A DNA stretch of 17,258 nt from JAHFJU01 sp964354865 (GTDB lineage Bacteria; Patescibacteriota; Gracilibacteria; UBA1369; UM-FILTER-53-11), in contig CAYHBN010000025.1 in NCBI GenBank assembly GCA_964354865.1, forward strand, positions 1 to 17,258, written 5' to 3'. Below the pieces are notes generated by a model. That model did not search any database. It worked only from the letters and a program-made list of their open reading frames with translations, and was not told where the DNA came from. A program made the translations under genes and the position numbers. Below are positions 7,450 to 14,188 of this stretch, in pieces (positions within the stretch are counted from its first letter, which is position 1; every line of letters starts with the position of its first letter).

Positions 7450-7526
7450 TGGTGGGCGAGGGAAGAGTTGAACTTCCGACCTCTACATTATCAGTGTAGC
7501 GCTCTAACCACCTGAGCTACTCGCCC
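7450..7526 (-). tRNA. tRNA-Ile (anticodon GAT), CCA encoded
   Basis: The 77-base cloverleaf is complete on the minus strand: acceptor GGGCGAG with CTCGCCC, D arm GCTC-GAGC, anticodon stem CTACA/TGTAG around CTGATAA (anticodon GAT), a T arm with GTTCAACTC, discriminator A and an encoded CCA. The acceptor stem pairs perfectly. In ordinary bacteria this tRNA sits in the 16S-23S spacer on the rRNA strand; here it is ~7 kb from the 16S and inverted. Confidence 0.96.
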
Positions 7527-7532
7527 GTGTTT

Positions 7533-7616
7533 TTTGTAAGCTCACTGCGCCTCGCAACTGGCAGAGCCAGATTGCTCGCCTTGTTCGCGCTCGCGCCGTG
7601 CGCTCGCTCCTACAAA
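7533..7616. repeat. GC-rich imperfect inverted repeat
   Basis: The ends TTTGTA (7533-7538) and TACAAA (7611-7616) are inverted copies, and both flank GC-rich stretches rich in GCTC and GCGC. Inside is a compact hairpin, GCAA-CTGGC-AGA-GCCAG-A-TTGC (7554-7575). The composition is clearly more GC-rich than its surroundings. It lies in the 5' leader of the tRNA-Ile transcript. It may be a REP-like palindromic element or an RNA structure in the tRNA precursor; I cannot decide without other copies. Confidence 0.45.
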
Positions 7617-7640
7617 CTGCAAAACCGTATGAGCCGCCAT

Positions 7641-7669
7641 AGTATAAGCAAATCAAGTATATTTGACAA
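7641..7669 (-). promoter_or_regulatory. tRNA-Ile promoter
   Basis: On the minus strand this reads TTGTCA (7669-7664), 17 bases, TATACT (7646-7641). Transcription would start near 7634, giving a ~108-base leader before tRNA-Ile that contains the GC-rich inverted repeat. Its -35 box lies on top of the -35 of the opposite-strand promoter. Confidence 0.7.
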
Positions 7670-7691
7670 ATGAATATTCCGCGCCTATTCT
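7663..7691 (+). promoter_or_regulatory. Consensus promoter before the Met-containing micro-ORF
   Basis: TTGACA (7663-7668), 17 bases, TATTCT (7686-7691), then 8 bases and an ATG at 7700. The -35 is perfect. It overlaps the -35 of the tRNA-Ile promoter on the other strand, so the two promoters probably compete for RNA polymerase. Confidence 0.75.
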
Positions 7692-7699
7692 TGGCTTAC

Positions 7700-7771
7700 A
7701 TGAAGCAAATCTGTTCTATCACTGTCTCTATGATGATGATCGCGCGGCCAGGGGCCGGGCGTCTCTTCTAG
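7700..7771 (+). CDS. Putative 23-residue leader peptide with a Met triplet
   Basis: A 23-codon ORF starting MKQICSITVS, then MMM (codons 11-13, bases 7730-7738), IARPGAGRLF and a TAG stop. It begins 8 bases after a consensus -10 box, the distance seen at the other micro-ORF (3211), so it should be translated from a leaderless or near-leaderless mRNA. Its last codons overlap the left arm of a 9-base-pair inverted repeat (7759-7767 with 7813-7821), and an alternative pairing partner begins just after the Met codons. The gene downstream (7878) may belong to the SAM-hydrolase-like DUF62 group, so three consecutive Met codons plus a Cys could sense methionine supply. That role is inference from layout alone; the ORF could be incidental. 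Confidence 0.4.
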   Translation: MKQICSITVSMMMIARPGAGRLF

Positions 7772-7829
7772 ATACTCCTAGAATACGCTTCTCCCTTCGC
7801 CGCGTTATAAATAAGAGACGCATTTTCTT
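7743..7829 (+). promoter_or_regulatory. Possible attenuator with two exclusive pairings
   Basis: GCGTCTCTT (7759-7767) and AAGAGACGC (7813-7821) are perfect inverted copies, followed by ATTTTCTT, a poor T tract. The 45-base loop holds a smaller hairpin, TCTAG/CTAGA. A rival helix, CGCGGC (7743-7748) with GCCGCG (7799-7804), cannot form at the same time except as a pseudoknot. A ribosome paused on the Met triplet would cover the CGCGGC arm, and one at the stop would cover the GCGTCTCTT arm. This suits translation-controlled attenuation, but the weak T tract leaves real doubt. Confidence 0.35.
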
Positions 7830-7877
7830 AATGTGTGCTCTTCTGCATCGTGCCTTTTTTAATACTTACTTATTAAT

Positions 7878-8789
7878 ATGTCTCATTCATTTAATCGCAT
7901 TTATTCATTTTCAGACACTTTTGGTGGAAACAGAAATAGTGACGGAACTCCCCAAAACTTACTTGAGCGCAAAGATTGGGATGTCTTGCTAGAAACTCAT
8001 TTTGGCAGTCCTACAATTAATGATTCAGTACGCGAACGTGATGATATTTATGGATTACCCGTAGCGTATCTTCAGCATATCGTTCACCTTGCAGTCAAAC
8101 TTCAAAGCAATGCAAACCCAGAGGCTGGGAGAACGGGATTTTTTATAAATGCTGCTCCTCGTACCCGTGGAGAGACTCCTCCTTTTTATGTCATAGATTT
8201 AGTATGTGCACAAAATCGCACTGCAATTCGTGCTGTTACAACCTCTTTAGATGCATTTTCTCCCGTGCGTGATCACGTAGGGCGCGTAAGAAAATTGCCG
8301 GTTCAGGGTGGCGGGCTACATGAACCAGGTGAGCAATTTAGGTCTCGATTTACTCCTGAATTACTTTCAGATCATGCCTGTGAACGCGTAGCTCTTGAAG
8401 AGTGTGATTTAGATTGTATTCCTGTAGAAAATGAAGGATGGCGCGTTGGTTGGGTAGACTCATTCGGAAACGTTATTACTCGCGTCGTGGGAGCCCACGC
8501 ACAAAACTCTGTCGATGATTTACTCAAACGGAACGGATCGCTAGTGACAGTAAAAATTGGATCAAAGAGTATTCCAGTTCGTATAGGTGGGGGATTAGAG
8601 TGTTCTTCACCGGGAGATCTGACGCTATACAAAAATGGTGCGGTCGATATTGTACGCCGTTGGGGGTGGGGAGATGACCATACTCAATTACCGCCAGAAA
8701 ATCATCAAACACGAATTCTACATTCTGCATATTACGCCTTACAGCAGCCCCAATTAGGAGATAAAATATCTGTCGATTCTACTGAGTGA
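7878..8789 (+). CDS. Uncharacterised protein, possible SAM-hydrolase-like (DUF62) C-terminal domain
   Basis: A 303-residue soluble protein that I do not recognise with confidence. The clearest family hint is WRVGWVDSFGNVITRV (188-203) followed later by GDKISV, which resembles the C-terminal domain of SAM hydroxide adenosyltransferases (DUF62), where V.YID.FGN..T is typical. The N-terminal half has HIVHLAV (67-73), a faint echo of the same family, but I do not see the DPGVGT or FHGRD motifs of the catalytic half. It is either a very divergent member or an unrelated protein sharing a fold. It follows the Met-containing micro-ORF and hairpin with no ribosome-binding site. Its end overlaps the end of the glycerate kinase gene by 11 bases, tail to tail. 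Confidence 0.55.
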   Translation: MSHSFNRIYSFSDTFGGNRNSDGTPQNLLERKDWDVLLETHFGSPTINDSVRERDDIYGLPVAYLQHIVHLAVKLQSNANPEAGRTGFFINAAPRTRGETPPFYVIDLVCAQNRTAIRAVTTSLDAFSPVRDHVGRVRKLPVQGGGLHEPGEQFRSRFTPELLSDHACERVALEECDLDCIPVENEGWRVGWVDSFGNVITRVVGAHAQNSVDDLLKRNGSLVTVKIGSKSIPVRIGGGLECSSPGDLTLYKNGAVDIVRRWGWGDDHTQLPPENHQTRILHSAYYALQQPQLGDKISVDSTE

Positions 8790-10047
8790 CGGCTATGACG
8801 ATGTCACCTAGGTTGTTCCCCGTGGGGCCGGTGAGAATGTGTCCGCCGGCCGCATTGAAGAATGCGTATGAGTCATTATTTTTAAGATACTCTTCAATAT
8901 TCAGTTTTTTTGATGATGCTTGATTGAGTACTTCTTTGTCACCGATCGCGCCGGCGACCTGTATAGGACACATTCCATCGATGCCATCGGTCCCAAATGA
9001 TGCAATCGTTTGATTTTGTTTGAGTAACTGAAGTGCGCTCAATATATACTCTTGGTTACGACCTCCATCGCCTGGATTTGTACAGCAAGTAACGGTGGTT
9101 TCACCGCATGCAATAGTAATAGAATGTTTTTTGAGTTTTTTTACCATTGATTGTGCTACATCTCGAGCCTCGCCAGTGATCATTTTTTTCTCAATGTGCA
9201 CCGAATGTTTTGTCTTCTTCGCAATTGATTTTGCCTTTTTTTCGGCTTCACGAAGTGCTGTATAGTGATCTGCAATTATTTGAATAGTAACTTTTTTCAA
9301 TACAGGATCATTCTTTTTTATGCTTTCGTTTTCAACAAATCCAACATTGTTTTCAATATATTTATAAACCGTATTTGGTACAGGGGCCTTGTATTTTGTG
9401 AGTACTTTTAGCGCGTCTTTGAAGGTTGTTGTGTCGCTACACAAAGGTCCTGAGGCAATCGTACTTTGGTCGTTTCCTACCACATCTGAAATAACAAATC
9501 CTTTAATTGTTGCAGGATACAGTAATTGAGCAAGTCTGCCTCCTTTAACTTGTGATAAGTGTTTGCGCACGCAGTTGACTTCGTTAATCGTTGCTCCGCA
9601 CATGAGCAGAGCTCTTGTGGTTTCAATTTTATCTTCAAGTGTTATGCCTTCTGCTGGCTGAACAAACATGGCAGATCCACCACCGCTTACAAGTACTATC
9701 GCTAAATCTTTTTCAGATAGTTTTTTTGCGGCCTTAATTATTTTATTAGTTTTTTTAATTCCTTCTGGGGTTGGGAGCGGATGTCCATTATCAGCGTAAA
9801 AGACGCTGGATGGTTTTTTCTTTAGCAATTTAGCTGTTGCAACCCCCATTGTGCGAGCAGCTTTTCCAATCGCGATGATGAGTACCTTTTCGTACTTTGA
9901 AACATTCAACTTTTTCAGATGTTTTTCCAAAAGAGCATGTGGACTCGTTGCCGAGATCACATGCTCTATAATGTCTAAAATAATTTTTCTACGCGCTTTA
10001 ATTGATTCATTTTCTACCGCGAGCAGTGATTTCGTATTCTTAATCAT
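8779..10047 (-). CDS. gckA: Glycerate 2-kinase (MOFRL family)
   Basis: A 422-residue glycerate kinase of the MOFRL / type II class, whose members usually phosphorylate D-glycerate to 2-phosphoglycerate. Motifs run in order: AIGKAA (59-64), NGHPLPTPEG (87-96), VSGGGSAM (120-127), RKHLSQVKGGRLA (161-173), SDVVGNDQSTIASGP (187-201), then the MOFRL domain with GGRNQE and FGTDGIDG, and TGPTGNN near the C-terminus. SDVVGND carries Asn where most members have Asp (GDD). The insert around 80-110 and 265-290 is lysine-rich. It starts 22 bases after the 2-hydroxyacid dehydrogenase gene, so the two are almost certainly co-transcribed and consecutive in a pathway. A TACACT box 8 bases before the ATG might add an internal leaderless promoter. 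Confidence 0.92.
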   Translation of the reverse strand: MIKNTKSLLAVENESIKARRKIILDIIEHVISATSPHALLEKHLKKLNVSKYEKVLIIAIGKAARTMGVATAKLLKKKPSSVFYADNGHPLPTPEGIKKTNKIIKAAKKLSEKDLAIVLVSGGGSAMFVQPAEGITLEDKIETTRALLMCGATINEVNCVRKHLSQVKGGRLAQLLYPATIKGFVISDVVGNDQSTIASGPLCSDTTTFKDALKVLTKYKAPVPNTVYKYIENNVGFVENESIKKNDPVLKKVTIQIIADHYTALREAEKKAKSIAKKTKHSVHIEKKMITGEARDVAQSMVKKLKKHSITIACGETTVTCCTNPGDGGRNQEYILSALQLLKQNQTIASFGTDGIDGMCPIQVAGAIGDKEVLNQASSKKLNIEEYLKNNDSYAFFNAAGGHILTGPTGNNLGDIVIAVTQ

Positions 10048-10069
10048 GCAAGCTTAGTGTAGCGCTCTT

Positions 10070-11053
10070 TTATTGTTTGAGAAACTCCTTATTTACCAAA
10101 AATTGAGGCTCTTTACCATCAAGTGCATCGATAAGATTCTGTGCGGCAATGATTGCCATTTGATCTCGAGTCCATGGTGTCGCGCTTGCAATATGTGGTG
10201 CCACAATGACGTTTGGAAGTTCTCCAAGTCCTGCCGCCATAAGTGGCTCTTTCTCGTATACATCGAGACCCGCCGCGAAAATGGTATTTGATTTGAGTGC
10301 TTCGACGAGAGCAGGCTCATCGACGACTGGTCCACGAGAAGTGTTTACCAAAATTGCCGTTGGTTTCATGAGTTTAAGCGTTTGTGCATTGATCAAATGA
10401 GTGGTCTCAGGAGTTAGATTTACGTGCACCGATACGAAGTCGCTTTCTTTGAGCAGTGTTTCAAGTTCAACGCGTTTTGCTCCTGTTTCAGCCTCAAGCT
10501 GAGTATTTGTATTCATGTCAGAGTAAAGAATTTTCATACCAAATCCTTTATTCATTTTTACTGCAACATTTGAACCAATTCTGCCGCAACCGATAATACC
10601 GAGCGTTTTACCGCCTGAGAGATCTTGTCCTAACCAAAGAAGTGGGCCCCACCCTTTATACATTCCTTTGCGCATGTAGTTGTCTGTTTCAACAAGTCGG
10701 CGTGCACATGCAAACATCAAGGTGATAGCGAGGTCTGCTGTTGCATCGGTCAAAACACCAGGAGTATTGGTAACCATAACTCCTCGATCACCGGCTGCCT
10801 TCAAATCGATGTTATTAAATCCTACTGCATAGTTTGAAAAAACTTTGCATTGAGGTCCCGCAGCGTCTAAAACCGCTGCATCGATGGGGTCAGTGAGTAG
10901 GCTCATAACTGCGTCGCGACCCTTTACTTGTGCTAATAATTCCTCACGCGTTAGTACGCGATCATCTGGATTCATATCAAATGATCCAAATTTTTCTTTC
11001 AACATGTTCAGACCAACTTCAGGAATTCTGCGAGTAACGTATATGTTTGCCAT
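10070..11053 (-). CDS. D-2-hydroxyacid dehydrogenase (glyoxylate/hydroxypyruvate reductase type)
   Basis: A 327-residue NAD(P)-dependent reductase, most like the GRHPR / glyoxylate reductase branch, reducing hydroxypyruvate to D-glycerate (or glyoxylate to glycolate). It begins MANIYVTRRIPEVG, typical of that branch. SNYAVGFNNID (73-83) is the substrate-side loop. The dinucleotide motif is GCGRIG (155-160), with Asp179 at the end of the second strand favouring NADH over NADPH. The catalytic triad is Arg240 (NTSRGPVVDE), Glu269 (YEKEP) and His287 (APHIASAT). It lies between an aminotransferase (50 bases upstream) and glycerate kinase (22 bases downstream), which fits hydroxypyruvate as its substrate. 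The bases before the ATG are CCTCTCTCCCC, the opposite of a ribosome-binding site. Confidence 0.9.
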   Translation of the reverse strand: MANIYVTRRIPEVGLNMLKEKFGSFDMNPDDRVLTREELLAQVKGRDAVMSLLTDPIDAAVLDAAGPQCKVFSNYAVGFNNIDLKAAGDRGVMVTNTPGVLTDATADLAITLMFACARRLVETDNYMRKGMYKGWGPLLWLGQDLSGGKTLGIIGCGRIGSNVAVKMNKGFGMKILYSDMNTNTQLEAETGAKRVELETLLKESDFVSVHVNLTPETTHLINAQTLKLMKPTAILVNTSRGPVVDEPALVEALKSNTIFAAGLDVYEKEPLMAAGLGELPNVIVAPHIASATPWTRDQMAIIAAQNLIDALDGKEPQFLVNKEFLKQ

Positions 11054-11103
11054 GGTAGGGGAGAGAGGTGTTAAAAGTGTTATAGGAATGAGAGAAAATA
11101 GAT

Positions 11104-12309
11104 TTATGCCGTGTATACTGTTGCGAGGTATTCCTTGATTCGGCTCATACCTTCGGTGATATCTGCTTCAGAAGATACATATGAGTACCTAATATATCCT
11201 TCACCGTGTGCTCCAAATGCGGTTCCAGGTAAAACGAGTGTGTGCGCCTCTCTCATGAGTAAGTCAGCAAATTCAGAGCAATTCATATTTAGTTTTGCAA
11301 GAATCGGTTTGACGTTCACAAATAAATAAAAGGCGCCTTTTGGAGATTTGCAGCTAAATCCAGGAATTTCGTTGTTCAACCGAACGAGCAAGTCTCGGCG
11401 TTTGAGATATTCACCTTTCATCATCGCAACTGCGTCTTGTGGCCCAGTGAGCGCCGCCATACCGGCGAGCTGAGTCATTGCTGGTGCACATGAAACGTCG
11501 TTAATAACTAGTTTCTCAAGAGTAGCTGCCATTTCTGCGTTCTTTGTAACTGCCCAACCAAGTCTCCATCCTGTCATGGCATAGGTCTTTGAGCATCCGT
11601 TCAAAATTACAGTCCGCTCCGGCATACCAGGGAATTTTGTTACTGATACATGTTCCCCTTCATATACGATTTCGTCGTAAATTTCATCAGACAAAACCCA
11701 AAGGTCGTGTTCAACACAAAGTTTAGCCATTTGCTCAAGGGTATCGTGAGTCAAAACACCACCCGTAGGATTTTGTGGCGTATTTATAATGATCATCTTT
11801 GTCTTAGGAGTGATAAGTTTCTTCAAATCCTCAATAGAGAAGTTGAAGTCTTGTTCTTCAAGCAGAGGTAGTGGCACCGATTTTCCTCCTAGGTAATTCA
11901 CAACTGATTCATAGATTGGAAATCCTGGGTTAGGCACAATAACCTCATCGCCTTCATCGATGAGCGCGTTGATCATGTGGAACATGACCGATTTTGCAGC
12001 TGACATAACAACCACGTCTTCAGGAACGTACTGAACTCCAGTTTTGCGTTTATTTACGTCTGCAATGACTTTTCTAAAGTCGTAAATACCAGGCGCAGCG
12101 GTGTAGTGCGTTTGGTTTGCGTTAATAGCAGAGATACCAGCCTGCTTAATATGATCCGGGGTATCGAACGCCGGTTCGCCTATTTGTAGGCGCACCAATT
12201 TTTTGCCCTGTGGGGCTAGCACTTCTTTCTCGAACTTATTCGCTTTGGATATGACAGAAAACGCGTTTTCCGTGCCAAGTCGCGGAATGCGTGTTGAGAA
12301 TGGTTTCAT
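11104..12309 (-). CDS. Class I pyridoxal-phosphate aminotransferase
   Basis: A 401-residue fold-type I aminotransferase of the aspartate aminotransferase subgroup common in bacteria. Motifs are RLQIGEPAFDTP (40-51), NTPQNPTGG (176-184), LSDEIYDEIVYEG with Asp208, the cofactor lysine in NGCSKTYAMTGWRLGW (K241) and the carboxylate-binding arginine near the end in GYIRYSYV. Substrates cannot be read from sequence. Next to a hydroxypyruvate reductase and glycerate kinase, a serine or alanine-glyoxylate type activity is attractive, while aspartate/2-oxoglutarate is the default. A longer frame starts at a TTG (12348), but the ATG at 12309 gives the standard N-terminus MKPFSTRIPRLG. An AATAAT box ends 6 bases before that ATG (12321-12316, minus strand), suggesting a leaderless start in addition to read-through from the sensor gene 40 bases upstream. 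Confidence 0.9.
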   Translation of the reverse strand: MKPFSTRIPRLGTENAFSVISKANKFEKEVLAPQGKKLVRLQIGEPAFDTPDHIKQAGISAINANQTHYTAAPGIYDFRKVIADVNKRKTGVQYVPEDVVVMSAAKSVMFHMINALIDEGDEVIVPNPGFPIYESVVNYLGGKSVPLPLLEEQDFNFSIEDLKKLITPKTKMIIINTPQNPTGGVLTHDTLEQMAKLCVEHDLWVLSDEIYDEIVYEGEHVSVTKFPGMPERTVILNGCSKTYAMTGWRLGWAVTKNAEMAATLEKLVINDVSCAPAMTQLAGMAALTGPQDAVAMMKGEYLKRRDLLVRLNNEIPGFSCKSPKGAFYLFVNVKPILAKLNMNCSEFADLLMREAHTLVLPGTAFGAHGEGYIRYSYVSSEADITEGMSRIKEYLATVYTA

Positions 12310-12349
12310 AGGTACATTATTTGTACCGAAACACTCGTCTTTTTGCAAA

Positions 12350-14188
12350 TTATTCAGCCGCTACTTTAATTGCCAAACACGCCTGGCTCGTGAAAATGGA
12401 GATGAAGTCGTCATCGAGCAGGTTCAGATTCCCCTCGTGCGAGAGATACAGTGAAATTGATCCTAAAATATCGCCTTGATAAATAAGTGGAATTATTAGC
12501 GCTGAGCGCAAATTGTTTTTTCTCGCCAAAGCGGGAGATGTGTACTGGCTACTCGTTATGATATCGAATACTTTGAGTGGAGATTTTTGCTCAACAGCAA
12601 CTTCTACCAAGCTCCCTTTGTATGGCATTTGTTTCTTATTCATCCAGTCTTCACTCAGACCGCTATACGCTAACAATACAAGTTTATCTTCTTTCTCATC
12701 ATACAAACGCACCGTGGCTGCGTTCACTTTAGCAATCATAATGAGTGCATTTGCCACGAAGGTAGCGATATTTTTTTTCGTAATCCCCGGTGTATCGGCG
12801 TAGGCAATTAACTCGCTCATGTAGTCGATATATCGACGTTGTTTTCCCATTTCTCTATATGCATCTTGAATTTTCACAAAGCGATCTTGAATCTCATTTT
12901 CCCATTTTTTTTGTGCAGAAATATCACGTAAGAATATGGCGAATCCCATTAGGTTCCCATTTTTCTTATAAAGCGCATTTGCGGTTATCGCCGTTTCGAC
13001 AAGAATCCCGTTGCTGTGCGCGCACATGAGCTCAATATGTTTAACGAAACGTTTCATTTGAGCTTCTTCAATAATTGATTTTATGCTCAAATGTTTTGGA
13101 GATTCTGGATGAATAATAAAGTCGAGAGTTTTTCCAAATACTTCGGACTCTTTATATCCGAATAATCTATGAGCCCCAACGTTCCAGCTTTGCACAATCC
13201 CTTTTTCGTCGAGACCGATTATGGCTTCATGTGCATTGTGAGTAATCGATGCAAGAAGAACTTCTGTCTCAGCAAGTTTTTGTTCAGCATTTTTTATTGA
13301 TCGTAGGTCGGTAATCGTTGCAATAGTGTTGTTGTCACCGTCTTTATTTGTCGTGATGAGCACGGGTATTTTATTCCCTTTTTTGCATATCACCGCAGCT
13401 GTCACATCGAGTCTCTTCTTGTGATCGACTATGCCATCTTTACTATCACAATGTTCAAGAAACGTACTACAAGGTTTATTGAGCATTTGTTCTGTTGTGT
13501 ATCCGCACATTTTAGAAAGTGCAGGATTTACGTAGGTCACGAGCCCGTTTTCATCTATGACACAGAGGCCTTCTCTCATTTGTTCGAGAAGTTTTTTAAA
13601 TTGATCTTCTACACCGTGTAAAAAAGCGACTCGAAGTGCGTACCCCAAGTTTTCGGCAATTACCTCAAGTAGCGGAATAAATTCTTTTAGTGGTTCATTA
13701 ATTTTCGTCTCTATATTCATTACACCCAAAAGTACGCCCTCGAATACGAGCGGTATTGAAAGTTCAGAAGCGATACCTCGATGAACATTAATGTAGTCAG
13801 GATCGGTGCTTACATCTTCTACATACACTGTTTGTTTGCTGCGAATGGTTTTACCAATAATTCCGTTGGTAATAGTTGCAGTTCTATTCAATCCGTTTTT
13901 CTCTGGAGTAAGTAGGGTCAGCTCATCTTTGCCATTGAATACCCATATATGAATGTAAGTGAATCTAAGTCTGTTTTTTAGAACTCGTGATACTTCCTGA
14001 CAGAAATGTTCAAAGTCTAAGTTTTTACTCATTAAAATAGTAAACTGTGAGAGCACATCTAAAATGAGCTGAGTTGAAGATAATTCTCCTTGAACATTCT
14101 GAAGTTTTGCAAGAGATCGAATAACCGATTCACTCTCCTGAGAGATAGGGCGCACTACTTTCTGTTTTCGTGCAGTATCTAACTTCAT
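12350..14188 (-). CDS. GAF-PAS-PAS-GAF sensor protein without an output domain
   Basis: A 612-residue soluble signalling-type protein. Domains by reading: a first GAF at about 45-190 (VEDVSTDPDY and GVLLGVMNIE are typical), PAS 1 at about 195-310 (MREGLCVIDENGLVTYVNPA), PAS 2 at about 312-435 (AIIGLDEKGIVQSWN), a helical linker at about 435-460 and a second GAF at about 465-610 (GDILGSISLYLS near the end). There is no histidine kinase, GGDEF, EAL, phosphatase or DNA-binding domain and no membrane segment, so it would need a partner to act. Its ATG overlaps the stop of the O-antigen-ligase-like gene (ATGA), so the two are translationally coupled and probably functionally linked. Ligands are unknown. 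Confidence 0.85.
   Translation of the reverse strand: MKLDTARKQKVVRPISQESESVIRSLAKLQNVQGELSSTQLILDVLSQFTILMSKNLDFEHFCQEVSRVLKNRLRFTYIHIWVFNGKDELTLLTPEKNGLNRTATITNGIIGKTIRSKQTVYVEDVSTDPDYINVHRGIASELSIPLVFEGVLLGVMNIETKINEPLKEFIPLLEVIAENLGYALRVAFLHGVEDQFKKLLEQMREGLCVIDENGLVTYVNPALSKMCGYTTEQMLNKPCSTFLEHCDSKDGIVDHKKRLDVTAAVICKKGNKIPVLITTNKDGDNNTIATITDLRSIKNAEQKLAETEVLLASITHNAHEAIIGLDEKGIVQSWNVGAHRLFGYKESEVFGKTLDFIIHPESPKHLSIKSIIEEAQMKRFVKHIELMCAHSNGILVETAITANALYKKNGNLMGFAIFLRDISAQKKWENEIQDRFVKIQDAYREMGKQRRYIDYMSELIAYADTPGITKKNIATFVANALIMIAKVNAATVRLYDEKEDKLVLLAYSGLSEDWMNKKQMPYKGSLVEVAVEQKSPLKVFDIITSSQYTSPALARKNNLRSALIIPLIYQGDILGSISLYLSHEGNLNLLDDDFISIFTSQACLAIKVAAE

Noticed and set aside
7663..7992. 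109-codon ORF starting from TTG
   Set aside because: Its start codon is the -35 box of a consensus promoter, its composition is Leu/Phe-rich as in out-of-frame reading, and it overlaps the better-supported gene at 7878.
12350..14188. Sensor histidine kinase
   Set aside because: No phospho-acceptor helix or ATPase motifs (N, G1, G2 boxes) are visible; the C-terminus is a GAF domain.
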